A DNA stretch of 64,000 nucleotides, from assembly GCF_003726095.1 (NCBI RefSeq), contig NZ_CP026031.1, positions 3,782,001 through 3,846,000 of the forward strand. Direction: 5' to 3'. Below are positions 1 to 7,495 of the stretch, piece after piece (the stretch's first letter is position 1; the number at the start of each line of letters is the position of its first letter). The notes beneath the pieces were generated by a model, which was not told where the DNA came from, searched no databases, and saw nothing but the letters and a program-made list of their open reading frames with translations. This stretch comes from Niallia circulans (lineage in GTDB: Bacteria > Bacillota > Bacilli > Bacillales > Cytobacillaceae). The position numbers and the translations under genes were made by a program.

Positions 1-1056
1 AAGCTATTACCTAAGGCACGGATGGAAGAAATGTTTCACCAGAAGGGCAACCTAAGCTTGTCACTTGGATATACCGAGCCTAAAGGAAGTTTAGCTTTGC
101 GACAAGCGGTTAGTTCTTATTTAAAAAAGAAGGGAATTATCGCTACCTCTGAGTCGATCTTGATTGTTTCAGGCGGGCTCCAGGCACTTCAATTACTATC
201 CCTTGGTCTCTTAAAGCGAGGATCAGCCATTTTTCATGAAACACCATCCTATTTAAATTCCATCCATGTCTTCCAATCAGCAGGAATGCACTTATTAGGC
301 CTGCCGCTTGATGAAGAAGGAATCACCTGTCATAGCATTGGACGACTAAAAAGACAGCATCAAGCCGGGCTGTTGTATACAATTCCTAATTATCATAACC
401 CTACTGGCATTGTCATGTCTGAAAGGAGACGAAAGGAGTTAATAGCAATTAGTCAAAAAGAAGCAATACCTATTATTGAGGATGATGTATATGGAGATTT
501 ATGGTTAGAAACTCTCCCGCCCAAGCCCTTAAAAGCACTTGATACACAAGGAAACGTTCTCTATATCGGAAGTATGTCCAAAACATTAAGTCCAGGACTG
601 CGAATTGGTTGGATTGTAGGACCTGAACCAGTTATCGAGCATTTAGCCGATATTAAGATGCAGACAGACTATGGTTCAAGCAGTTTATCTCAATTTGCTG
701 TAGAAAGATGGTTGCAAAACGGATGGTATGAGGATTTCTTAACAGAAGTAAGAGCAGAGCTAAGACTGCGAAGAGATTTTACAAATAATCTATTAAAGAA
801 ATATTTCTCTGATATTGCTGAGTGGACAGTACCTAATGGTGGATTCTACATCTGGCTGAAATTAAAACCAATGATATCTTCACGTAAGCTATTTGAGATT
901 TCTCTTAAAGAGGGAATTCTTATCAATCCAGGGATCGTATACGATAAAGCAGATGACCGGCATCTGCGAATATCCTACTCCTATGCTTCATTAGAAGAAT
1001 TAGAAAAAGGATTAATAACCTTAGCACAGCTTATCAGCAGGGTAGCAAAGGGATGA
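1..1056 (+). CDS. MocR-type regulator, C-terminal aminotransferase part (5' end outside window)
   Basis: The frame is open from base 1, so the gene begins to the left of the window. What is visible is a fold-type I PLP aminotransferase domain: the NPTG motif (NYHNPTGIV), the IIEDDVYGDLW strand and the PLP-lysine segment SMSKTLSPGLRIGW. Its close resemblance to the complete MocR protein at 35992-37425 (shared runs such as QTDYGSSS and GWIVGPEPVIE) indicates that the missing N-terminus holds a GntR-type winged helix. Proteins of this family are transcription factors that use PLP as effector sensor rather than acting as enzymes. The target is unknown; the paralogue sits beside an EamA exporter. 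Family call is firm, regulatory role is inferred from the family. Confidence 0.85.
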   Translation, partial: KLLPKARMEEMFHQKGNLSLSLGYTEPKGSLALRQAVSSYLKKKGIIATSESILIVSGGLQALQLLSLGLLKRGSAIFHETPSYLNSIHVFQSAGMHLLGLPLDEEGITCHSIGRLKRQHQAGLLYTIPNYHNPTGIVMSERRRKELIAISQKEAIPIIEDDVYGDLWLETLPPKPLKALDTQGNVLYIGSMSKTLSPGLRIGWIVGPEPVIEHLADIKMQTDYGSSSLSQFAVERWLQNGWYEDFLTEVRAELRLRRDFTNNLLKKYFSDIAEWTVPNGGFYIWLKLKPMISSRKLFEISLKEGILINPGIVYDKADDRHLRISYSYASLEELEKGLITLAQLISRVAKG

Positions 1057-1083
1057 TTCTACCGAGGAGCCCTCAGTAGAGTC
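1055..1083. terminator. Hairpin between convergent genes
   Basis: Imperfect inverted repeat (arms 1055-1067 and 1071-1083, core TCTACCGAGG / CCTCAGTAGA) lying on the stop codons of the MocR gene and the convergent FusB-like gene. There is no clear T-run, so a terminator role is inferred from position only. Confidence 0.4.
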
Positions 1084-1729
1084 GACCCTCTGCGGTCAAT
1101 AAAAATTCTTGCAAATAAGCGGTATTGGCTATGTTCTTATTGCATTCGCTACTATCTATACAAATCAGGTTTCCGATAGCCTTGTAATAATCCGCATTTT
1201 TAGGTTTCTTGTCTTTGGTAATCGTTGAAAAATAGGCAACCTCTCCAAAGCTATTGCAAAAGGAACAAATATTTTTTTTATTAGTCGGGGTCATTTTCCC
1301 TTCCATCCCTACTAATTTTCCATCTATTTCATAAATGATATATTTTCTATTAGATTTTCCATCTATCCAGCTTAAATAGGTTAATTTATGAAGGTCCATT
1401 GTTGCGAAATCAGGTAATCTTAATTTCTTTTGCTTTGGGAATAATTTTTTTAACTGTTGTTCTGTAATTTTTGGAAATGGCAATACATACGTTGCAAGTC
1501 GCTCTATATATTGTTCATATTCATCCTTTGTTTTCCATTTGGAAATATTCAATAACTCTTGCTGAGAGCTTGTTGCTTGTGGAAAAAGCTCAAATATTTT
1601 CGCCTGAGCTAAGTCGATTACTGCAGCTAACACTGGTTTAGGTAAACTTTTATTCATACTATCTTTAATGTTGGAAATTTGCTTTTTGATAAAATTCAAT
1701 TGTTCATTTTTTATAAATGGTTCTGTCAT
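1073..1729 (-). CDS. FusB/FusC-like elongation factor G-binding protein
   Basis: 218 residues, the usual size of FusB-family proteins. The N-terminal part (about 1-135) is helical with a KPVLAAVIDLAQAKIFELFP stretch. The C-terminal part is a treble-clef zinc finger, with ligands seen as ICSFC near residue 155 and CIDSSEC near residue 190. Proteins of this family bind EF-G on the ribosome and promote its release; FusB and FusC thereby protect against fusidic acid. Chromosomal homologues like this one are common in Bacillaceae and need not confer resistance. The gene is monocistronic on the minus strand. Start chosen at the ATG preceded by GGAGAGAATG. Family assignment is firm, resistance phenotype unknown. 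Confidence 0.85.
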   Translation of the reverse strand: MTEPFIKNEQLNFIKKQISNIKDSMNKSLPKPVLAAVIDLAQAKIFELFPQATSSQQELLNISKWKTKDEYEQYIERLATYVLPFPKITEQQLKKLFPKQKKLRLPDFATMDLHKLTYLSWIDGKSNRKYIIYEIDGKLVGMEGKMTPTNKKNICSFCNSFGEVAYFSTITKDKKPKNADYYKAIGNLICIDSSECNKNIANTAYLQEFLLTAEGRLY

Positions 1730-1829
1730 TTCATTCTCTCCTATTAATGGGATGTTCTCTCTTCCTATTTTAGTAAAGACACTCTTTTTCTAAAATGGAA
1801 AAGATGACTAAGAAACGATTTTTACATAA

Positions 1830-1857
1830 AAAAAACACTGATGAAAGCTCACCAGTG
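1830..1857 (-). terminator. Rho-independent terminator of the CD3324-family gene
   Basis: On the minus strand an 8-bp stem (CACTGGTG / CATCAGTG, one G-U pair) is followed by eight T residues, directly after the stop codon of the 91-residue regulator gene. Confidence 0.8.
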
Positions 1858-2133
1858 CTATTCTTTATTTTTATGTGAATAGACGATTTTCTTAATTGTT
1901 TCTGTGGAGAGATGGTATTCCTTCGCTAATGCTTGAATGCTGCTTCCATTTGCAAAGGCAGCTTTTATCGCATTATTTCTGCGATCCAGCATTAGCCTTC
2001 CCCCACTTGAAGTACCCCACTTCTTATGGGCATTTTCTTGCTTTGGAATATACAAGGTCTCGCCCTGGATATATTTTTGAATTTCCAAAATAAGCTTTTC
2101 AGGTAAAACATTCATTGCGTTCGTATACTTCAA
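1858..2133 (-). CDS. CD3324-family helix-turn-helix protein
   Basis: 91 residues resembling the CD3324 family of small Firmicute proteins. The C-terminal part (about 48-88) reads as a Mor/resolvase-like helix-turn-helix: residues around NAIKAAFANGSSIQALAKEY then HLSTETIKKIV. The middle carries GTSSGGRLMLDRRN. It is probably a small DNA-binding protein, but no target is known. The start is a TTG with AAGGGAG nine bases upstream. It is preceded by a transcribed-looking leader of about 190 bases with competing hairpins and followed by a strong terminator, so it is its own transcription unit. Function beyond DNA binding is not established. Confidence 0.7.
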   Translation of the reverse strand: MKYTNAMNVLPEKLILEIQKYIQGETLYIPKQENAHKKWGTSSGGRLMLDRRNNAIKAAFANGSSIQALAKEYHLSTETIKKIVYSHKNKE

Positions 2134-2173
2134 TTTTGCCCGCTCCCTTATTTTTTATTTTTGTCTAAAATAA

Positions 2174-2330
2174 GGTGCAAAGCCAAAATATTAGTCAGCG
2201 ATAAAATTAGTTGTTTCGCCCCATGCAAAGTATCGCCTTTCTAATAATAGGCTTTGCATGAGTGGAAGTAGTATCAGACAATCGTATGTGATTCTCCAAC
2301 TGTAAGCACCCCCTTTTTCATTATTATAGC
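2174..2330 (-). promoter_or_regulatory. Promoter and structured leader of the CD3324-family gene
   Basis: On the minus strand a TATAAT hexamer (about 2325-2330) precedes a leader of roughly 190 bases. CATGCAAAGCC (2260 to 2250) can pair locally with CTTTGCATG (2230 to 2222, 9 bp) or distally with GGCTTTGC (2184 to 2177, 8 bp); the two pairings exclude each other. GGTGC near 2310 can pair with GCACC at 2174-2178. This looks like a switching RNA, but no known riboswitch class was recognised. Confidence 0.4.
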
Positions 2331-2359
2331 TAATTTTATCAAGTGTTTACATGAAAATT

Positions 2360-3340
2360 TCAAAGAAGCGCTTCTGCCAGCAGTGTATAGGATTGCATTT
2401 TTTCTTCAAAATCATAAATGTTCGTAATAATCATCATTTCTTCGGTTTGGTAGACTTTACTTAATCGGAGCAGCTCTTCTTTAACTTTTCCAGGGGTTCC
2501 AATGATGGCCCGTTTGCGATTTTTTCTTATGATTGCTTTATCTTCTTCCGAAAGCACTATATTTTTTGCCTCTTCCTTGGAAAGAAGGAAAGTATCTTGT
2601 CCTTTTTCGATTGCTAACAGCCATAAATCTTGGCTTAATGCCATTTCTTCGGCTTCTTCTTGGGTAGGTGCACAAACAACAAATACACATACATTTGCCT
2701 GCGGATTTGCAAGAAAACTAGACGGCTGGAAGTTCTCTCTATAATGTTGCATGGCAATACTTCCGCTAATCGGGTTTATAAAGTGGCCATAAGTAAAAGC
2801 AGTTCCCTTTTCAGCGGCTAATCTAGCTCCCCGTTGTGAGACACCGAGCATCCACATTTCTGGCTGCGTTTCAACAGAAGGATAAGCTTGAACCTCATAA
2901 TCAGGCGAAGAACCTATAAGAAATTCTTGAAGTGCCGTTACTTGGCGAGGAAATTCATTTAGGCTTTTTCTAATCCCATCTGTAAGAGCCAAACGAGTTG
3001 GGGTAGACCCACCTGGAGAACGGCCAATTCCTAAATCGATTCGATTCGGATAAAGTGCTTCTAACACTTTAAAATCTTCTGCAATTTTAAAAGGACTATA
3101 TTGGGGCAGTAAAACGCCCCCTGAGCCCACACGAATTCTGTTTGTCTGAGCAGCAATACTCGATATAAGTATCTCCGGGGAGGTACCAGCGATGCCATTT
3201 GAGTTATGATGCTCCGCAACCCAAAAACGAGTGTAGCCAAGCTCCTCTGTTCGTTTTGCCAATTTAATGGTATTTGCAAGAGTCATGCTCGCATTCCCAT
3301 TCTTACTTATTACAGATTGATCAAGTACACTTAATTTCAC
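2360..3340 (-). CDS. LLM-class flavin-dependent oxidoreductase (copy 2 of tandem pair)
   Basis: 326 residues with the luciferase-like monooxygenase signature of the LuxAB-like (YceB/YtmO-type) subfamily: LSVLDQS at the start, YTRFWVAEHHN near residue 36, then GSGGVLLPQYSP and RIDLGIGRSPGG. These proteins use reduced flavin to oxidise an unknown small substrate in the cytoplasm. It begins with GTG after AAAGGAGG and follows the paralogous gene at 3361-4356 by 20 bases, so the two are probably co-transcribed. The two proteins are clearly related along their length but not near-identical, which points to an old duplication. Substrate unknown. Confidence 0.85.
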   Translation of the reverse strand: MKLSVLDQSVISKNGNASMTLANTIKLAKRTEELGYTRFWVAEHHNSNGIAGTSPEILISSIAAQTNRIRVGSGGVLLPQYSPFKIAEDFKVLEALYPNRIDLGIGRSPGGSTPTRLALTDGIRKSLNEFPRQVTALQEFLIGSSPDYEVQAYPSVETQPEMWMLGVSQRGARLAAEKGTAFTYGHFINPISGSIAMQHYRENFQPSSFLANPQANVCVFVVCAPTQEEAEEMALSQDLWLLAIEKGQDTFLLSKEEAKNIVLSEEDKAIIRKNRKRAIIGTPGKVKEELLRLSKVYQTEEMMIITNIYDFEEKMQSYTLLAEALL

Positions 3341-3360
3341 TTAAATACCTCCTTTCTTTT

Positions 3361-4356
3361 TCACCAAACTTCCTTGGCAATTAGCTCATATGACTTTATT
3401 CGTCTATCATAGCTATTAGTAATGGTTACAATCATGATTTCATCAACACTGTAGGCAGACTGCAACTCAGCTAATTGTTGTTTCACTTCTTTTGGGTTTC
3501 CAATCATCATCTTTTTGCGCATTTCTTGTATTCTTTCTTTCTCATCGCTTGTAAAAGAATAATTTCTTGCTTCTTCAAGAGTGGGAATCCCGTTATTTTT
3601 TTCGCCTTTATCTGTTTGGATTTTCGATAGGAACCAGCTTAAAGCAAGCTCTTCTGCTAGTTCGGAGGTTTCTGCGCAGATAACCGATACAGTTATGATA
3701 GCTTGTGGTTTTTGGAGACCGCTGCTCTGTCGAAAAGCATTTCTGTAAGTGTTGACAATCTCGATTCCATCTTTGTCACTCATAAAATGGCCAAATGCAT
3801 AGGCAGTCCCATAACTTGCTGCTTGAATAGCACTTTTTTCACTTGTTCCGAGAATCCACGGAACAGGAGGAGTATCCGGAAAAGGATGGGCTGTTATTTT
3901 TGAAAACATCTGATCTGTTGGATAATTATTATATAAAAAATGGAGAAGATCTTTAATTGAGTTAGGCATATTTCGGACATTTTCTAAGAAATTCCCAGAA
4001 AGAGCTATCGAAGCTTCGGCAGATCCACCAGGTGCCCGTCCTATTCCTAGATCAATCCGATCGGGAAATAACGTTGCAAGCATATTAAATGTTTCTGCTA
4101 CTTTATATGGTTTATAGTGTGGCAATAGTATGGCTCCTGCCCCAATTTTGATCTTTTCTGTATTGGCTCCGATATACCCAAGCATCACTTCTGGGGCAGA
4201 ACTAGCAAGACCAGGGAAATCATGGTGTTCTGCAATCCAATATCTTGTGTATCCCAATTTTTCGCCCAATTGAGCAAGCTTCATCGATTCCTTAAGTGCC
4301 TCCTGCGCACTCTTCCCAGATAGTACAGGTGCTTGGTCTAAAATACTTAATTTCAT
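3361..4356 (-). CDS. LLM-class flavin-dependent oxidoreductase (copy 1 of tandem pair)
   Basis: 331 residues, same luciferase-like TIM-barrel subfamily as the following gene: LSILDQAPV, YTRYWIAEHHDFPG, GAGAILLPHYKP and RIDLGIGRAPGG are all present at the same positions. Probably an FMNH2-dependent monooxygenase acting in the cytoplasm. It is first in a two-gene unit with the copy at 2360-3340. A strong terminator (4391-4439) separates it from the DUF3219 gene upstream, so its promoter should lie in the short space 4357-4390 or transcription passes the terminator. Family firm, substrate unknown. Confidence 0.85.
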   Translation of the reverse strand: MKLSILDQAPVLSGKSAQEALKESMKLAQLGEKLGYTRYWIAEHHDFPGLASSAPEVMLGYIGANTEKIKIGAGAILLPHYKPYKVAETFNMLATLFPDRIDLGIGRAPGGSAEASIALSGNFLENVRNMPNSIKDLLHFLYNNYPTDQMFSKITAHPFPDTPPVPWILGTSEKSAIQAASYGTAYAFGHFMSDKDGIEIVNTYRNAFRQSSGLQKPQAIITVSVICAETSELAEELALSWFLSKIQTDKGEKNNGIPTLEEARNYSFTSDEKERIQEMRKKMMIGNPKEVKQQLAELQSAYSVDEIMIVTITNSYDRRIKSYELIAKEVW

Positions 4357-4390
4357 AGAGATAACCGCCCTTTCCGTTTATAGAAGCAAA

Positions 4391-4439
4391 AAAACAGATC
4401 GCTCTATCCACTTAACGGTGATCTGTTTTGCTAAACCCC
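4391..4439 (-). terminator. Rho-independent terminator after the DUF3219 gene
   Basis: AAAACAGATC / GATCTGTTTT arms (4391-4400 and 4430-4439); read on the minus strand the stem ends in a run of eight T residues. It lies between the DUF3219 stop codon and the first LLM oxidoreductase. Confidence 0.8.
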
Positions 4440-4447
4440 TTCTAAAT

Positions 4448-4750
4448 TTATTCCACTTCCATTAATTCTAAAAAGAAATCACTCGTACTGTATTCATCAG
4501 AGAAATTAGTATAGGAGGTGGAATACTGATTAATTTCCCCTCTAAATTTCAATGATGTATCAGGAATGCTGACATCGAATACATTCTCATATAAAAACTT
4601 CGTAACTACGTGGTATTCTTCCCCACCTCTTACTTTAAAATCAAAGCTTACTACCGTTAACAGCTTCTCTGATTTTTTACTTTTCACTTTTGCCTCTTTA
4701 AAATTTGAAACCGTTAATGCAAAATCATTTAAGAAAACCTTCTTAGCCAT
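4448..4750 (-). CDS. DUF3219 family protein (YkvR-like)
   Basis: 100 residues. The pattern VFLNDFALTVSNF, then FLYENVFDVSIPD, then LKFRGEINQYSTSYTNF matches the DUF3219 family represented by YkvR of Bacillus subtilis, which is predicted to be a small beta-rich cytoplasmic protein. No function is known. ATG start with GGAGCGATTAG upstream. It has its own terminator and no obvious functional partner among its neighbours. Confidence 0.75.
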   Translation of the reverse strand: MAKKVFLNDFALTVSNFKEAKVKSKKSEKLLTVVSFDFKVRGGEEYHVVTKFLYENVFDVSIPDTSLKFRGEINQYSTSYTNFSDEYSTSDFFLELMEVE

Positions 4751-4806
4751 TCTAATCGCTCCTTGTTTAGAAAGTGAGGAACGGGTTTCTACTTACTGAG
4801 GTCGGG

Positions 4807-5904
4807 CTAATTGATCTCAATAGAGCCGTCCTTCTGCTTTCCTATTTTTACTGTTATCTCTGTTCCTTTTCCTATTTGGCTTTTGACTTGGATTTCGCCT
4901 TTATGCAAGTCTATGATTTTTTTGACAATAGAAAGACCGAGGCCGTTTCCTCCTGTATTTCGACTTCTTGATTTATCTGCTTTATAAAAGCGTTCAAATA
5001 TATGCATGAGCGAATCCTGCTCCATGCCAATTCCTGTATCTTTTATTTTAACAGTAATAATCTTATTCTCCGATTTAAATGCCTTGACTGTTATAGTACC
5101 TCCTTTTGGCGTGAATTTTATACTATTATGTAGTAAATTAATCCACACTTGATCTAGCATTTCTTCATCTGCCATAATTGTTACGTTCGCAAGGGAGATA
5201 TCCATATCTATTTCTTTTTCTGTCCATTGTGGTTCATTGGCAAGAATAATTCGACGAAGCTGTCGATCTAATCGGTACTCTTTTTGCTCCAAAGGTAAAT
5301 GTTCCGATTCTAAAGAGGTAAGTTTTAATAGATTTTCACTTAATTTGGACAAACGGATGCTTTCCATTTCAATGATGTCCAAATAGTGATTGCGCTCTTG
5401 TGGACTCAAATCATCATTTTTCAAAGCATGAGCAAACCCACTAATAGAGGTTAAGGGAGACTGAATTTCATGAGACACATTGGAGATAAATTCCTGACGC
5501 ATTTCCTCCATTTCTCCTAATTTTTCTGCCATATGACTAATGTTTGTTACTATTTGATAATAAGGATGATCATTGTCACCTTCTCTAAACTGATTTTTAT
5601 AATAGGAAAGGTCAATATTAAAATTTCCTTCTGCTATCATTTTGATTGCTTGAATGATTGGGTATAAGTGTTTATCCTGTTTGGATCTAATCCACGGGAT
5701 TTTTGAGATAACTGCTATTATGCATCCAAAGAGAAAGAATCCGGCAATGCAATTAATTAATTGTCTGATGAATTCGCTTGGTGTTACTTGGATTGCTTCA
5801 TAAAACCATGCTGTTAACCAATAGGAGAAGGAACAGCATACCATTAGAAAAATAATAATTGCAAGAAAGCCTGCTATTCTTTTCATCCATTGTGAGAACT
5901 TCAC
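4807..5904 (-). CDS. Sensor histidine kinase of two-component system next to the DrrAB-type exporter
   Basis: 365 residues. Two membrane segments (about 11-33 and 47-68) enclose only a very short outer loop, so the sensor has almost no extracellular domain. A HAMP-like linker follows, then the phospho-acceptor region with His145 in NVSHEIQSP, the N box (NLLHNSIKF), DTGIGM, and the ATP lid ending GGNGLGLSIV. Such small-loop kinases often sense membrane stress or act with a partner transporter. The start is GTG, and the TAG of the response-regulator gene overlaps it by one base (TAGTG), so the two are translationally coupled. The ABC exporter encoded just upstream is the likely target or partner. 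Confidence 0.88.
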   Translation of the reverse strand: MKFSQWMKRIAGFLAIIIFLMVCCSFSYWLTAWFYEAIQVTPSEFIRQLINCIAGFFLFGCIIAVISKIPWIRSKQDKHLYPIIQAIKMIAEGNFNIDLSYYKNQFREGDNDHPYYQIVTNISHMAEKLGEMEEMRQEFISNVSHEIQSPLTSISGFAHALKNDDLSPQERNHYLDIIEMESIRLSKLSENLLKLTSLESEHLPLEQKEYRLDRQLRRIILANEPQWTEKEIDMDISLANVTIMADEEMLDQVWINLLHNSIKFTPKGGTITVKAFKSENKIITVKIKDTGIGMEQDSLMHIFERFYKADKSRSRNTGGNGLGLSIVKKIIDLHKGEIQVKSQIGKGTEITVKIGKQKDGSIEIN

Positions 5905-6581
5905 TATTTAACCTCCAATCGATAACCAAGACCGCGAACTGTCGTTATTTTAAAGGGACAGTCCTCTTGGGCAAATCGCTGCCTTAGACGTTTTATATGA
6001 ACATCAACGGTGCGCTCATCCCCCTCATAATCATAGCCCCATATATCTTCAATTAATTGTTCTCGCGAAAAAGTTTTCTTTTGATGGGTTGCAAGCTTAA
6101 ATAATAATTCAAATTCCTTTAAAGGTAATGTACTTTCATCATCTCCAATAGAAATTTTATAGGTGTCTCGATTAATCACGACATTTCCTATCTTAATCTG
6201 ATTGGAAACATTAATTTGGTAGCGCTTGAGAAGTACCTTCACCCTAGCAACTAGCTCAGCAGGAGCAAAGGGCTTCACTAAGTAATCGTCTGCTCCAAGT
6301 TCAAATCCTTTCACTTTTTGTGATGTTTCTCCTTTTGCTGTCAACATCAAGATTGGCATTATCTCTGTATAATAGGTTCGCACTTCACGGCAAAGTGTCC
6401 AACCATCCATATTCGGCATCATAATATCAAGGATAATTAAATCCATTTTTTCTTGCTCGAGTATAGACATCGCTGCTTCTCCATCTTCTGCCTCCACAAT
6501 AGAGAAGCCTTCCTTTGTTAGAATGACACGGATTAATTCTCTAATATGTGGATCATCATCTACGACTAGTATTTTTGCCAT
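5904..6581 (-). CDS. OmpR/PhoB-family response regulator
   Basis: 225 residues from the ATG at 6581, chosen because AAAAGGAATG lies just upstream and the protein then opens with the canonical KILVVDDDPHIRE. A longer in-frame start exists but would add a non-conserved tail. The receiver domain has the acidic pocket (VDDD), the phosphorylated Asp in LIILDIMMPNMDGW, and Lys in LVKPF. The C-terminal winged helix has EFELLFKLA, ERTVDVHIKRLRQRF and TVRGLGYR. It acts as a DNA-binding regulator with the coupled kinase. A candidate target is the 11-bp tandem repeat upstream of the ABC exporter (8547-8568). Confidence 0.9.
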   Translation of the reverse strand: MAKILVVDDDPHIRELIRVILTKEGFSIVEAEDGEAAMSILEQEKMDLIILDIMMPNMDGWTLCREVRTYYTEIMPILMLTAKGETSQKVKGFELGADDYLVKPFAPAELVARVKVLLKRYQINVSNQIKIGNVVINRDTYKISIGDDESTLPLKEFELLFKLATHQKKTFSREQLIEDIWGYDYEGDERTVDVHIKRLRQRFAQEDCPFKITTVRGLGYRLEVK

Positions 6582-6606
6582 ATTATCATTCCTTTTAAAA
6601 AAATAA

Positions 6607-6636
6607 GGAGAACCGCTAATTTCATAGCCGTTCTTC
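6607..6636 (-). terminator. Terminator/attenuator before the response-regulator gene
   Basis: Stem arms 6607-6617 and 6626-6636 (core AGAACGGCT / AGCGGTTCT with one mismatch) followed on the minus strand by seven T residues. It ends only about 15 bases before the regulator's ribosome binding site, so it both terminates the exporter transcript and lies in the regulator's leader. Confidence 0.65.
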
Positions 6637-6679
6637 TTCATAGATTATTCTTTATTCTACCATTTAATCCTTCAAAAAA

Positions 6680-7495
6680 TTATGCGCGTCTCATATAAGC
6701 ACGTACGGTAATCGGTGCAAAAATAGCTACTATTACGGCTGCTCCAATAAGAGAGATTGTGAAATCTAAGCCAATTGTTCCTGCGTTTGTTAGATCCCTA
6801 ACTGCTGTAACTAAGTGAGAGATAGGATTAATTTTTACAAACCACTGAAGGAAATTAGGCATTGTGTCTGCTGGAACAAAGGCATTGGACAGAAATGTTA
6901 ATGGAAACAAGACAATCATAGAAATTCCTTGTACACTAGAAGCAGTTCGTGAAATAACACCCAAGAAAGCAAAGATCCAACTGATTGCCCAAGAACAAAC
7001 AATAACAAGAATTCCTGCCAAGATCACAAAACCTATACCACCATCTGGTCGATAACCCATAATATATCCCATCGTAAACGTAAGAGTTGTGGCAATGGTA
7101 TAGCGAATAGTATCAGCAAGCAATGCTCCTGCTAAAGGAGCAATTCTGGCAATCGGCAAAGACTTAAAGCGGTCAAACACTCCTTTATCCATGTCCTCCC
7201 TGAGCTGGACACCTGTTACCACTGATGTTGTAATAACAGTTTGAACGAGAATTCCCGGAATAATAACCGGTAAATAGTTTTGCACATTGCCAGAAATAGC
7301 TCCGCCAAAAATATACGTAAACATAAGAGTAAAAAGAATCGGCTGTAAGGTAACATCTGATAATTGTTCAGGTGTACGCTTTATCTTAAGCAAACCTCTA
7401 TAGGCCATTGTTAATGAATTTCGCACTGCTTGACGAAAAGTGGAGTTTCTGTAAACTTTTTGTTCTCTGGTTGGTTTTAATGTAGTACTGCTCAT
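6680..7495 (-). CDS. ABC-2 type transporter permease, DrrB-like
   Basis: 271 residues with about six hydrophobic segments and the ABC-2 permease pattern: FTLMFTYIFGGAI, NYLPVIIPGILVQT, then LREDMDKGVFDRFKSLPIAR and PLTFLSNAFVP. It forms the membrane part of an exporter with the ATPase encoded immediately upstream; start and stop overlap by four bases (ATGA). Members of the DrrAB group export hydrophobic drugs, antibiotics or lipids, but the substrate here is not evident. The following two-component system may regulate it. Confidence 0.88.
   Translation of the reverse strand: MSSTTLKPTREQKVYRNSTFRQAVRNSLTMAYRGLLKIKRTPEQLSDVTLQPILFTLMFTYIFGGAISGNVQNYLPVIIPGILVQTVITTSVVTGVQLREDMDKGVFDRFKSLPIARIAPLAGALLADTIRYTIATTLTFTMGYIMGYRPDGGIGFVILAGILVIVCSWAISWIFAFLGVISRTASSVQGISMIVLFPLTFLSNAFVPADTMPNFLQWFVKINPISHLVTAVRDLTNAGTIGLDFTISLIGAAVIVAIFAPITVRAYMRRA

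Noticed and set aside
2207..2299. 30-codon TTG-started frame in the leader of the CD3324-family gene, with a fair ribosome binding site
   Set aside because: The peptide matches nothing recognisable, and the same bases form strong alternative stems; the RNA structure is the better explanation. Not listed as a gene.
4566..4971. Plus-strand frames opposite the DUF3219 and kinase genes
   Set aside because: They are antisense shadows of well-supported genes with no ribosome binding site or recognisable product.
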